This document shows, in pieces, positions 35,316 through 43,838 of a stretch of 64,000 nucleotides of DNA (the first letter of the stretch is position 1; each line of letters begins with the position of its first letter). The translations under genes and the position numbers were made by a program. The notes beneath the pieces were generated by a model, which saw only the letters and a program-made list of their open reading frames with translations, had not been told where the DNA came from and did not search any database. This stretch comes from Pseudomonas silvicola (GTDB lineage Bacteria; Pseudomonadota; Gammaproteobacteria; Pseudomonadales; Pseudomonadaceae). The stretch covers positions 4,876,001 through 4,940,000 of the forward strand of contig NZ_CP093280.1 in the NCBI RefSeq assembly GCF_026651855.1, written 5' to 3'.

Positions 35316-36371
35316 ATGAACAGCCTTTCCGCTGACGACCGCGCCCAGGTCTTGCAGGATGCAACCACGCAGTTCTGGAAACACATCATTCCCATCGTCT
35401 GGATTGCCTTCGCCATCCATATCCTGTTGTTCGCGCTGTTTCTGTTTCTGAAGATTCCAGTGCTGTTGGGCGCCAACGCCGTCAGCATCCTGGTGTATGT
35501 TGTCTGCCTGCGCGCCATTGCCCGCGGGCGCCTGCAGACCGCCGGGATGCTGCTGAGCCTGGAGATCATCGGCCACGCCGTCGTCGCCACGTGGATGGTG
35601 GGCTGGGACAGCAATTTCTACTTCTACCTGTTCTGCCTGGTGCCGATCATTGCCTTCAGTTTCCAGAACGCGCCGCTGCGTCGCCGGGGGTTGAGCCTGG
35701 CAATCGTGTTGGTCGCGGTCGGCGGCTATGCGTTGCGCCGCCAGACAGGTGTGGCCACCGCGATCAGCGGCGGGCTGACCGAGGCCTTCGGCATCGGCAA
35801 TGCGTTGACTGCCGTGGGCCTGTTGCTGCACGCCACCTACCTGTCGGTTCGCTTCACCTTGTCCATGCAGTTGCAGCTGTTTCACACCGCCCACCGTGAC
35901 AGCCTGACGAGCCTGTACACCCGCCGCCGGGTGCTGCAGCGCTTGCGTCAGATCGGCACCGAGCGCCCGGCAGGCTCGACCGCCATCGTGCTGCTGGATG
36001 TGGACCACTTCAAACAGATCAATGACCGTCACGGTCACGACTTCGGCGACCGGGTGCTGCAGCGGGTCGCCGACAGCATCGCTGCCTGCGTGCGCGACAC
36101 GGATATCGCTGCCCGTTGGGGAGGCGAGGAGTTTCTGGTGCTGATGCCCAACACCACCGTGCAGGAGGCCCGGCAGGTGGCCGATAGAGTGTTGGCCCAC
36201 ATCCGAGAATACGCAGGCCAGGTCCAAGGCGCCGGGCTGATTATCACGGCGACCCTGGCCGTGGCAGCGTTGCAGCCCGAGGAGGCGTTTCGGGATGCAC
36301 TCAACCGCGCCGACCAGACGCTTTATCGCGGTAAGGAAGCCGGGCGTGACCGTGTCATGGTCGCGATCTGA
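35316..36371 (+). CDS. Membrane diguanylate cyclase (GGDEF domain), second in window
   Basis: A 351-residue protein with six hydrophobic segments in the first 180 residues and a C-terminal GGDEF domain from about residue 190 (HRDSLTSLYTRRRVLQ). The active-site loop is GGEEF (ARWGGEEFLVL), with an I-site RxxD (RDTD) five residues before it and the substrate-binding DVDHFKQINDRHGH segment intact. It should therefore make cyclic di-GMP with feedback inhibition. ATG 35316 is preferred over the overlapping TTG 35313. The sensor helices have no recognisable ligand signature. A ParA gene follows 86 nt later on the same strand, but a functional link is not evident. Confidence 0.9.
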   Translation: MNSLSADDRAQVLQDATTQFWKHIIPIVWIAFAIHILLFALFLFLKIPVLLGANAVSILVYVVCLRAIARGRLQTAGMLLSLEIIGHAVVATWMVGWDSNFYFYLFCLVPIIAFSFQNAPLRRRGLSLAIVLVAVGGYALRRQTGVATAISGGLTEAFGIGNALTAVGLLLHATYLSVRFTLSMQLQLFHTAHRDSLTSLYTRRRVLQRLRQIGTERPAGSTAIVLLDVDHFKQINDRHGHDFGDRVLQRVADSIAACVRDTDIAARWGGEEFLVLMPNTTVQEARQVADRVLAHIREYAGQVQGAGLIITATLAVAALQPEEAFRDALNRADQTLYRGKEAGRDRVMVAI

Positions 36372-36457
36372 CGGAGGAGTCACGGCTGTCATCGCGCTGC
36401 AATGAAACTGAAATATCAGCTTGCTAATGTTTTTTCTTTTCGCGGATCCAACAGCCC

Positions 36458-37231
36458 ATGCGTCGTGTTGTGTTTAATCAGAAAGGGGGCGTTGGCAAGT
36501 CGAGCATCGCCTGCAACCTGGCGGCGGTCAGTGCCGCCGAGGGCTATCGAACGCTGTTGGTGGACCTGGATGCCCAAGCCAACTCCACCCATTACCTGAC
36601 CGGGCTAATGGGGGATGACATTCCGGTGGGCATCGCCGACTTCTTCAAGCAGACCCTGTCTGGCGGGCTGGCCAGCAAGAAAAGCCGCGTCGAGATTTGT
36701 GAAACCGCCTACGATAACCTCCACCTGGTCACCGCCAGCCCGGAGCTGGCGGACTTGCAGCCAAAACTCGAAGCCAAGTTCAAGATCAACAAGCTGCGCC
36801 GCCTGCTGGTGGACCTTTCGCAAGATTACGAACGCATCTACATCGACACGCCGCCGGCGATGAACTTCTACACCTTCAGCGCACTGATCGCCGCGGACCG
36901 GGTGTTGATCCCCTTCGACTGCGACAGTTTCTCGCGCCAAGCCTTGTACAGCGTCATCGAGCAGGTCGCTGATCTGCGTGGCGACCATAACGAGTCGTTG
37001 GTGGTGGAAGGGATTGTCGTCAACCAGTTTGTCAGCCGCGCCAGCCTGCACCAGAACCTGATCAACGAACTGGTCGGCGAGCAACTGCCCGTGTTGCCGG
37101 TGTATATCAGCAGCTCGGTGAAGATGCGCGAGTCCCATGAGGCGTCGGTGCCGCTGATTCACCTGGAACCGCGGCACAAACTGACGTCGCAGTTCGTCGA
37201 CCTGCTGACGGTACTCGAACGCGCTGGCTGA
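36458..37231 (+). CDS. ParA-family ATPase (orphan)
   Basis: A 257-residue deviant-Walker ATPase. The Walker A motif is KGGVGKSS at the extreme N-terminus, the A' motif LLVDLDAQANST and the Walker B-like IYIDTPPAMNF are intact, and the C-terminal half is full length. Such proteins position plasmids, chromosomes or chemosensory and flagellar complexes on the nucleoid or membrane. No ParB-like or cargo gene is adjacent, so the partner is unknown. The ribosome site is weak. The preceding 40 nt are T-rich (TTTTTTCTTTT), unlike the rest of the window. Confidence 0.9.
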   Translation: MRRVVFNQKGGVGKSSIACNLAAVSAAEGYRTLLVDLDAQANSTHYLTGLMGDDIPVGIADFFKQTLSGGLASKKSRVEICETAYDNLHLVTASPELADLQPKLEAKFKINKLRRLLVDLSQDYERIYIDTPPAMNFYTFSALIAADRVLIPFDCDSFSRQALYSVIEQVADLRGDHNESLVVEGIVVNQFVSRASLHQNLINELVGEQLPVLPVYISSSVKMRESHEASVPLIHLEPRHKLTSQFVDLLTVLERAG

Positions 37232-37277
37232 CGCGCTGCGCGGGGCCCCGCTCGACGTTGCCGGTTGTAAACCAGCA

Positions 37278-38432
37278 TCACCACAACGGCGGCGGAGCGC
37301 TCACGGCCTGGCCGATGACTTCAATGGCGCGGTCGACGTCGGCGTCCGTGGTAAAGCGCCCCAGGCTCAACCGAACACTGCGCTGGGCCTGTTCCGCACT
37401 CAAGCCAATGGCCACCAGCACATGGGACGGCCCGGCGCTGGCCGAGTTGCACGCCGAGGTCGATGACAACGCCAGGTCGTTGGCCAACGTCGCGCTGTTG
37501 AACCCCGGCACATCGATGCACAGGTTCAACGTGTGAGGAATGCGCTGGTCCGGACAACCGTTCAGACGCACACCCGGTAGTTGCAACAAACCGTCACGCA
37601 GGCGCGCCGACAAACCGTGCAGGCGCTGGGTTTCCTCTTCCTGGTGCAGGGCCGCCAAGGCGTAGGCGCTGCCCATGCCGACGATCTGGTGGGTGGCCAG
37701 GGTACCGGATCGCAGGCCCTGTTCATGGCCACCGCCATGAATCTGCGCGCGCAGGGCAGGCCGTGCGCGGTCCCCCACGTACAGGGCGCCGATGCCCTTG
37801 GGGCCGTAGCTCTTGTGGGCTGACATGGACAACAGGTCCACCGGCCAGCGGGCCAGGTCGATGGCGACCTTGCCGGTGCCCTGGGCCGCGTCCACGTGCA
37901 GCAGGGCGCCGTGGTCACGGACGATCTGGCCGATGGTGGCCACGTCGGTGAGGGTGCCCAGTTCGTTGTTGACCAGCATCAGCGACACCAGCAGGGTATC
38001 GTCGGCCAGGGCGCTGGCAACGGCCTGGGGCTGGATCAGGCCGTGGGCGTCCGGGCGCAGGCGGGTGATGCGAAAGCCTTGCTGCTCCAGTTCGCTGACG
38101 GTGTCGAGGATAGCCTTGTGTTCCAGGCTGCTGGTGATGATGTGCCGGCGATTGGCCGGGGCGGTGGCAGCGATGCCCTTGAGTGCCAGGTTGTTCGATT
38201 CGGTGGCACCCGAGGTCCAGACCAGGCTGTCGGCGCCAGCACCGATCAGTTCACCCACCTGGCGACGGGCCAGTTCCACGGCCTGGCGTGCGCGCTGGCC
38301 ATAGGTGTGTGAGCTGGACGCCGGGTTGCCGAAAGTGCCGCTCTGGCCCAGGCATGCCATCATGGCCGCGATCACGCGGTCGTCGACGGGGGTAGTGGCG
38401 GCGTAATCGAAATACAGCGGGTCGGTGGGCAT
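37278..38432 (-). CDS. Cysteine desulfurase (IscS/NifS-like)
   Basis: A 384-residue PLP enzyme that takes sulfur from cysteine to form a persulfide for Fe-S clusters or thiolation. The N-terminal FDYAATTPVDDRV and the PLP lysine in SMSAHKSYGPKG are clear, as are His in SLEHKAIL and the Asp in VDAAQGTG. The persulfide cysteine is in SSTSACNSASAGPSHVL on a long loop, as in group I desulfurases. AAGGGA lies upstream of ATG 38432; a 20-codon longer frame has no site. It is monocistronic here and lacks iscU or sufE neighbours, so it is probably a secondary desulfurase rather than the housekeeping IscS. Confidence 0.92.
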   Translation of the reverse strand: MPTDPLYFDYAATTPVDDRVIAAMMACLGQSGTFGNPASSSHTYGQRARQAVELARRQVGELIGAGADSLVWTSGATESNNLALKGIAATAPANRRHIITSSLEHKAILDTVSELEQQGFRITRLRPDAHGLIQPQAVASALADDTLLVSLMLVNNELGTLTDVATIGQIVRDHGALLHVDAAQGTGKVAIDLARWPVDLLSMSAHKSYGPKGIGALYVGDRARPALRAQIHGGGHEQGLRSGTLATHQIVGMGSAYALAALHQEEETQRLHGLSARLRDGLLQLPGVRLNGCPDQRIPHTLNLCIDVPGFNSATLANDLALSSTSACNSASAGPSHVLVAIGLSAEQAQRSVRLSLGRFTTDADVDRAIEVIGQAVSAPPPLW

Positions 38433-38564
38433 GGGGGCTTTCCCTTTCTTCCAATGAGGCGATAGGGAAAGCTTACCCGCGTGTGGACGCAAAAAAGTTG
38501 ATTTTTAGCCGATAAGTTACGGCGTTATTAGAATATTTTTCGCCTTTTTTCGGTGAAACGAAAT

Positions 38565-38586
38565 AAGCCCCGGCTTGCCAGGGCTT
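38565..38586 (-). terminator. Hairpin downstream of the lactonase gene
   Basis: AAGCCC (38565-38570) and GGGCTT (38581-38586) form a stem that may extend inward with GGC/GCC. On the minus strand it is followed by the T-rich ATTTCGTTT. It lies eight nt past the lactonase stop codon, and the remaining spacer to the desulfurase (38433-38564) is AT-rich with no gene. Confidence 0.55.
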
Positions 38587-38593
38587 CGAGGGT

Positions 38594-39742
38594 TTATCGG
38601 TCGACGATTTCCACCCAGTTGGCGCCATTGCCCACCGGGTAGCGGCCATTGAGCGTGAGACGACCGCTGGCCGGATCGATGTCGAACACCGACAGCTGCT
38701 GGGACTTCTCGCCACTGCAGATCAGGTGACGGCTGTCGGCCGTGATGGCGAAACCCCGTGGCTGCTGTTCGGTGGCAAAGGTGCCGACCGGGGTCAGGGT
38801 GCCGTGGGCCTTGTCGACCTTGAAAGCGGCCAGCACGCTGCTGGTGCGTTCGCTGGTGTACAGGTAATTGCCATCCGGGGTCACGTGGATGTCGGCGGCC
38901 CAGATGTCCTGGCTGTTATCGGCATGCGGCTGCATGGCCGGTGTGCCCACCCGTGAGGGGCCGCGCGGGGCTCCGGGTTTGAGCGCAGTGTCGGCGGGGA
39001 GGCTGCTGGCCACGGCGACCTCGGTCAGTTGGCCGCTGTGGGCCTCCAGTGCATAGCTGATGACCTTGGCTTGCAGTTCGTCCAGCACATACACGAAGCG
39101 GTTGTCCGGGGCGAAGACCAGGTGGCGGGGGCCCAGGCCAGCGGGTGCGGGCAGGTGGTCGGGGGTGTAGGGGGCGAGCGCGCCGGTGTGGCTGTCGAAG
39201 TGGTATTGCAACACGCGCTCGCCGCCCAGGTTGGCCACCAGCAGGGTACGGTTCTGTTGGTCGATGCGCACCGAATGGGCATTCTGCGCAGTCTTCAAGG
39301 TCTGCAGAGGCTCGGGGGCAACCTTGCCGTCATCGACAGCGGTGACGGTGACGATGTCATTGTCATAGGACACACCGAACAGGTACCGCCCGGTCTGGTC
39401 CAGGGAAATATAGGCATAGCTGTCGGGCGTCGGGCTTTCACTGACTTTGGTCAGGTGGCCGTCGCTGGGGGCGATGCTGAAGGTCTGGACCTTGTAGGGT
39501 TTTGAGCGCACGGCGGCGAACAAATAGTTACCGTGGACAGCCAGCGGCATCACGGTGGGGCCTGCCTGGGTGACGGGGCCTGGGGTGAGCGTGCCGCTGC
39601 TGGCGTCCAGGCGGAAAGCAGAGAGGGTGCCATCGGTGGCGTTGGAGACGTAGACGAAGGTAGAGGCCATGGTGAACTGACTCGACAGGACGAAGAGGAA
39701 GGGAAGGGTCCGACAGGCCAGGCGTGCGAGGGGAGAGGGCAT
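38594..39742 (-). CDS. Secreted lactonase-family (6-phosphogluconolactonase-like) seven-bladed propeller
   Basis: A 382-residue beta-propeller of the YbhE/Pgl family (PF10282). Blades begin at STFVYVSNATDGTLSAFRLD, with typical repeats GPRHLVFAPDNRFVYVLDEL, DIHVTPDGNYLYTSERTSS and GFAITADSRHLICSGE. The start at 39742 has a strong AAGGAG seven nt upstream and yields a signal-peptide-like N-terminus (CRTLPFLFVLSSQFTMA), so this copy is probably exported, unlike cytosolic Pgl. An internal Met (39670) would give the cytosolic form but has no such site. The substrate could be a periplasmic sugar lactone. It is monocistronic, with a hairpin just after the stop. Confidence 0.85.
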   Translation of the reverse strand: MPSPLARLACRTLPFLFVLSSQFTMASTFVYVSNATDGTLSAFRLDASSGTLTPGPVTQAGPTVMPLAVHGNYLFAAVRSKPYKVQTFSIAPSDGHLTKVSESPTPDSYAYISLDQTGRYLFGVSYDNDIVTVTAVDDGKVAPEPLQTLKTAQNAHSVRIDQQNRTLLVANLGGERVLQYHFDSHTGALAPYTPDHLPAPAGLGPRHLVFAPDNRFVYVLDELQAKVISYALEAHSGQLTEVAVASSLPADTALKPGAPRGPSRVGTPAMQPHADNSQDIWAADIHVTPDGNYLYTSERTSSVLAAFKVDKAHGTLTPVGTFATEQQPRGFAITADSRHLICSGEKSQQLSVFDIDPASGRLTLNGRYPVGNGANWVEIVDR

Positions 39743-39849
39743 GGGCGAACTCCTTGTTATTGTTCCTCCGAGGTTATCAGACGTCGTATGACAATGACCA
39801 GCATTGCAACGTCGCCACGATGCCCCGCCGCAGGGCCGGGCGACGCTCG

Positions 39850-39889
39850 AAAAAAAACGCGGCGCGGTGCTTCAGGTATTTCGCGCCGC
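39850..39889 (-). terminator. Rho-independent terminator of the aldo/keto reductase gene
   Basis: An eight-base-pair GC stem (39859-39866 with 39882-39889) is followed, on the minus strand, by eight consecutive T residues (A run at 39850-39857). It is about 55 nt past the stop at 39943. Confidence 0.85.
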
Positions 39890-39942
39890 CCGTTCCCCGC
39901 GCTTCGCTCGGTCCTACTGGGAATGGCCAGCAAGCCGATGAC

Positions 39943-40926
39943 TCAGGTAAAACCCACCACCGCATGGGGGATATAGGGCGCCTGCAACTGCTCGATTTCC
40001 TCGTCTGTCAGCTTCAACGACAGCGCCGCCACCGCATCGGTCAGGTGCTCCGCCCGGGAGGCGCCCACCAGTGGTGCGGTCACGCCTGGGCTTTGCATCA
40101 CCCATGCCAGTGCGACCTGCGCACGGGGTACGCCACGGGCGGCGGCGACCCTGGCCACGGCTTCGACGATCTGCCGGTCACACGCCTCCGTGTGGGGCTG
40201 GTACAGGCTTTTGCCGTAGTCATCGGTTTCGGTGCGTACGGTGCTCTGGTCCCAGTCGCGGGTCAGACGGCCACGGGCCAGGGGGCTCCAGGGCAGCACG
40301 GCGATGCCCGCGTCCCGGCACAGCGGCAGCATTTCGCGTTCTTCCTCACGGTTGATCAGGTTCAGGTGGTTCTGCATGGAGACGAATTTCGTCCAGCCAT
40401 GGCGCTCGGACGTCGCCAGGGCCTTGGCGAACTGCCAGGCGTGCATGGACGATGCACCAATGTGCAGGGCTTTGCCGGCCTTGACCACATCGTGCAGGGC
40501 TTCCAGGGTTTCCTCGATGGGCGTGGCGTAATCCCAGCGGTGAATCTGGTACAGGTCGACGTAGTCGGTGCCCAGGCGCCGCAGGCTGTTGTCGATCTCG
40601 GCGAAGATTGCCTTTCGCGACAGGCCGCCCACGTTGGGTGCCGCGCGCAGGGGGAAATACACCTTGGTGGCGATCACGATCTCGTCCCGCCGGGCGTAGT
40701 CACGCAGTGCGCGGCCGACGATTTCCTCGCTGGTGCCGTCGGAATAGCTATTGGCCGTGTCGAAGAAATTGATGCCCAGTTCCACCGCGGCCTTGATCAG
40801 CGGCCGGCTGGTGTCTTCGTCCAGGGTCCAGGGGTGTTTGCCACGGTTGGGCACGCCATAGGTCATGCAGCCCAGCGCCAGCGGCGAGACCTTGAGGCCG
40901 GTATTGCCCAGGTTGACGGTGTTCAT
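39943..40926 (-). CDS. Aldo/keto reductase
   Basis: A 327-residue AKR of the YajO/aryl-alcohol-dehydrogenase-like group. The tetrad is present: Asp and Tyr in NFFDTANSYS, Lys in VIATKVYFP and His in YQIHRWDY. The C-terminal cofactor region reads TAPLVGASRAEHL. It is a single-gene unit with a strong terminator, divergent from aroA across a 180-nt intergenic region. It shares domain family but not close sequence with the AKRs at 5146 and 56729. Substrate unknown. Confidence 0.93.
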   Translation of the reverse strand: MNTVNLGNTGLKVSPLALGCMTYGVPNRGKHPWTLDEDTSRPLIKAAVELGINFFDTANSYSDGTSEEIVGRALRDYARRDEIVIATKVYFPLRAAPNVGGLSRKAIFAEIDNSLRRLGTDYVDLYQIHRWDYATPIEETLEALHDVVKAGKALHIGASSMHAWQFAKALATSERHGWTKFVSMQNHLNLINREEEREMLPLCRDAGIAVLPWSPLARGRLTRDWDQSTVRTETDDYGKSLYQPHTEACDRQIVEAVARVAAARGVPRAQVALAWVMQSPGVTAPLVGASRAEHLTDAVAALSLKLTDEEIEQLQAPYIPHAVVGFT

Positions 40927-41106
40927 GCAGCGCTCCTGTCGACGGAAAATGTACCGAAATATCCATGAAAGCGTTCCAGCCTAGACCCAGCGTGCGACAG
41001 GGTGCAAGCAAAGGGCTGATCTGCCCGCGCAGAAATGGCATGATGGGGATCTTTATTGCGGTGTTGTATCCGCTGGCAAGGTATTGAACTGGGGAGTGTT
41101 GAACAA

Positions 41107-42360
41107 ATGACTGCGCAACAAACAATCACGGTGATCCCGCCAGGCGTCGCATTGAATGGGCAGGTTTCGCCACCCGGCTCGAAATCGATCACCAACCGCG
41201 CCCTGTTGCTGGCGGCCCTGGCCAAGGGCACCAGCCGCCTGGATGGCGCGCTGAAGAGCGACGACACCCGTCACATGTCCAATGCGCTGCGGCAGATGGG
41301 CGTGGTCATCGACGAGCCGGACGACACCACCTTCGTGGTCACCAGCACGGGGCAACTGCAGGTGCCCGACGCGCCGCTGTTCCTGGGCAATGCCGGTACT
41401 GCCGTGCGCTTCCTGACCGCGGCCGTGGCCACTGTCGAAGGCGACGTTACCCTGGACGGCGACCATTACATGCAGAAGCGCCCCATCGGGCCGTTGCTGG
41501 CATCGCTGCGCGCCGGTGGCGTGGACGTGCACAGCGCCACGGGCTGCCCACCGGTGCAGGTCAAGGGCACGGGCCGCCTGCAGGCCCAGCGTTTCGAAAT
41601 CGACGGCGGCCTGTCCAGCCAGTACGTGTCGGCGCTGTTGATGGTGGCTGCCTGCGGCACCGCGCCCATCGACGTGGCCCTGACCGGCAAGGACATCGGC
41701 GCGCGTGGCTACGTGGACCTGACCCTGGCCTGCATGCGTGCCTTCGGCGCCCAGGTGGCGCAAGTGGACGACGTTACCTGGCGCGTGCAGCCTACCGGCT
41801 ATGTGGCCGGTGACTACTTCATCGAACCGGATGCCTCGGCCGCCACCTATTTGTGGGCCGCCCAGGCGCTGACCGGTGGGCGCATCGACCTGGGCGTCGC
41901 CGACGACGCCTTCACCCAGCCGGATGCCGCGGCGCAGGCCTGCATCGCGCAGTTCCCGAACATGCCGGCGGTGATCAACGGCTCACAGATGCAGGACGCC
42001 ATTCCCACCCTGGCGGTGCTGGCCGCGTTCAACCGCACGCCGGTGCGTTTCGTCGAACTGGCCAACCTGCGCGTCAAGGAATGCGACCGCGTGGCCGCCC
42101 TGGACGATGGCCTGAATGCCATTCGCCCGGGCCTGTCGACGGTGGAAGGCGATGACCTGCTGGTCCACGCCGACCCAGCCCTGGCCGGCACCACGGTGGA
42201 CGCGCTGATCGACACCCATTCCGACCATCGCATCGCCATGTGCTTTGCCCTGGCCGGCTTGAAGGTGGCGGGTATCCGTATCCAGGACCCGCTGTGCGTG
42301 GGCAAGACCTACCCGCGGTACTGGGACGCGCTGGCCTCGCTCGGTGTTACGTACAAGTAA
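41107..42360 (+). CDS. aroA: 3-Phosphoshikimate 1-carboxyvinyltransferase (EPSP synthase), stand-alone
   Basis: A 417-residue EPSP synthase of the shikimate pathway, joining phosphoenolpyruvate and shikimate-3-phosphate. Signatures: PPGSKSITNRALLLAALA with Lys26, LGNAGTAVRFL around residues 93-103, KRPIGPLLASL, GGLSSQYVSALL, the catalytic Asp/Glu regions QDAIPTLAVLA and NLRVKECDRVAA, and DHRIAMCFALAG near the end. The overall pattern is class I-like. Position 102 is Phe where class I enzymes have Pro (E. coli Pro101). Pseudomonads typically also carry a TyrA-AroA fusion with class II-like motifs, so this is probably an additional enzyme. ATG 41107 matches the family N-terminus; the longer frame to 41056 does not. 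Confidence 0.92.
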   Translation: MTAQQTITVIPPGVALNGQVSPPGSKSITNRALLLAALAKGTSRLDGALKSDDTRHMSNALRQMGVVIDEPDDTTFVVTSTGQLQVPDAPLFLGNAGTAVRFLTAAVATVEGDVTLDGDHYMQKRPIGPLLASLRAGGVDVHSATGCPPVQVKGTGRLQAQRFEIDGGLSSQYVSALLMVAACGTAPIDVALTGKDIGARGYVDLTLACMRAFGAQVAQVDDVTWRVQPTGYVAGDYFIEPDASAATYLWAAQALTGGRIDLGVADDAFTQPDAAAQACIAQFPNMPAVINGSQMQDAIPTLAVLAAFNRTPVRFVELANLRVKECDRVAALDDGLNAIRPGLSTVEGDDLLVHADPALAGTTVDALIDTHSDHRIAMCFALAGLKVAGIRIQDPLCVGKTYPRYWDALASLGVTYK

Positions 42361-42369
42361 CGCCACCCG

Positions 42370-42471
42370 GTAGCAGCGGACCCGGCCGCGTCACGACCGC
42401 CGCGCAGTAACAGGCACACCGCGCCAGCCGTGAATGCGGTGTGCCTGTGACGCGGCCGGGTCCGCTGCTAC
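42370..42471. repeat. Large nested inverted repeat between convergent genes
   Basis: A perfect 25-bp inverted repeat (42370-42394 with 42447-42471) encloses a second one, CAGGCACACCGC (42411-42422) with its complement at 42436-42447. It fills almost the whole gap between aroA and the convergent MFS gene. It shares the opening word GGTAGCAGCGGACC and an inner 27-nt stretch (42384-42410, inverted) with 54351-54404. It probably acts as a bidirectional transcription end or is a REP-like element. Confidence 0.8.
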
Positions 42472-42476
42472 GGTCA

Positions 42477-43733
42477 TCATGACAGCGCGTCCAGGCTATG
42501 GCGCAGCCGGCGCCCCTCGATCCACACCCGCAACCCGCGGTACTTGACCATGTAGCGCACCGCCACGGCCGCTGCCAGCAGCCCCGAAGCCGCGCCAATA
42601 CCCAAGGCCCAGCGTGGCCCGCAGACATCCGCGACCCAGCCGACGATAGGCGCGCCCAGCGGGGTGCCACCCACCGAAATCGCCAGCAGAATGGCCATGA
42701 CCCGGCCGCGCATCAGCGGGTCGGTGGACAATTGCACGGTGCTGTTCGCCGTGGTGGTGAAGGTCTGTGCCGACACGCCCACCGCTGTCAGCGTCAGGCC
42801 AAACCACCAGTAGCCCGGCATCAGCGCCGCCAACCCGGTGCCCACGCCGAACAAGAGCGCACCCACCAGCAACATCCCCAGGCGCGGGTTGGTGCGGCTG
42901 GCCGAGAGCAGGGCGCCCAGCACCGAACCGACCGCCAGGCACGAAGACAGCACCCCGTACTGACTGGGGCCCTGGTGAAACACGCTGACCGACATGGTGG
43001 AAATGAAGATGGGAAAGTTCAGCCCGAAGGTGCCGATCAGGAAGTACATCCATAAAATCGCCAGCAGGTCCGGGCGGCTGCGCACGTAGCTGAACCCTTC
43101 ACTCAGGCTGGCACGGGTGCCCTTGCTGCGCTTGAGGGTGCGCAGTTCATCCAGGCGCAGCCAGCGCAAGGACAGCAGCACGGCACCGAACGACGCCGCA
43201 TTGAGCAGGAACACCCAACCGCTGCCAATGGCGGCGATCAGCACGCCGGCCACTGCCGGGCCGATCATGCGCGCGGCGTTGAAAGACGTGGAATTGAGGG
43301 CCACGGCATTGGACAGGTGCTTGTCGCCCACCAGCTCAGCGACGAAGGTCTGACGCGCCGTGGAATCGAATGCGCTGACGCACCCGAACAGGAAAGCAAA
43401 CACGTAGACATGCCATAGCTGCACCATGCCGGTCAGGGTCAGCACCCCCAAGGCCAGCGCCAGGACGCCGGACAATGCTTGGGTGGTCATCACCAGCCTG
43501 CGCCGGTCGAAGTGGTCGGCGGCCAGGCCCGTGAAGGGCATCAGCAGCAGGTAAGGGCCGAACTGCAGCGCCATGACGATACCCACGGCGGTGGCGCTTT
43601 CATGGGTCAACTGCACCAGCACCAGCCAATCCTGCGCGGTGCGTTGCATCCAGGTGCCAATGTTGGAAATCAGCGCGCCGCCGGCCCAGACGCGGTAGTT
43701 GTAATTATGCAGCGAGCGGAAGGTGCCTTTCAC
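42477..43733 (-). CDS. MFS transporter (EntS/DHA3-like)
   Basis: A 418-residue carrier with 12 predicted helices. The family-specific start FRSLHNYNYRVWAGGALISN and GTWMQRTAQDWLVLVQLT are typical of the MFS_3/EntS group of exporters. The loop after helix 2 reads AADHFDRRRLVMTTQAL, and AFDSTARQTFVAELVG marks helix 4-5. Members export siderophores, macrolides or other hydrophobic compounds. It lies 105 nt downstream of the lipoprotein hydrolase gene, with a hairpin between them. Its stop is six nt from the large inverted repeat. Confidence 0.9.
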   Translation of the reverse strand: MKGTFRSLHNYNYRVWAGGALISNIGTWMQRTAQDWLVLVQLTHESATAVGIVMALQFGPYLLLMPFTGLAADHFDRRRLVMTTQALSGVLALALGVLTLTGMVQLWHVYVFAFLFGCVSAFDSTARQTFVAELVGDKHLSNAVALNSTSFNAARMIGPAVAGVLIAAIGSGWVFLLNAASFGAVLLSLRWLRLDELRTLKRSKGTRASLSEGFSYVRSRPDLLAILWMYFLIGTFGLNFPIFISTMSVSVFHQGPSQYGVLSSCLAVGSVLGALLSASRTNPRLGMLLVGALLFGVGTGLAALMPGYWWFGLTLTAVGVSAQTFTTTANSTVQLSTDPLMRGRVMAILLAISVGGTPLGAPIVGWVADVCGPRWALGIGAASGLLAAAVAVRYMVKYRGLRVWIEGRRLRHSLDALS

Positions 43734-43764
43734 TGACCGGTTCCCGAATGCAGAGCTGAGGACG

Positions 43765-43790
43765 GGAAGCCAACGAAACCGTTAGCTTCC
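43765..43790 (-). terminator. Hairpin between lipoprotein hydrolase and MFS genes
   Basis: GGAAGC (43765-43770) pairs with GCTTCC (43785-43790) and the stem extends inward through AACG/CGTT with one G-T pair, leaving a four-base loop. There is no U tract. It could attenuate read-through from the hydrolase gene into the MFS gene. Confidence 0.45.
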
Positions 43791-43838
43791 TATCTTCGAT
43801 CTTCAGTGCCACGGGATCAGGCTGTCAAGCCGTGTGGC

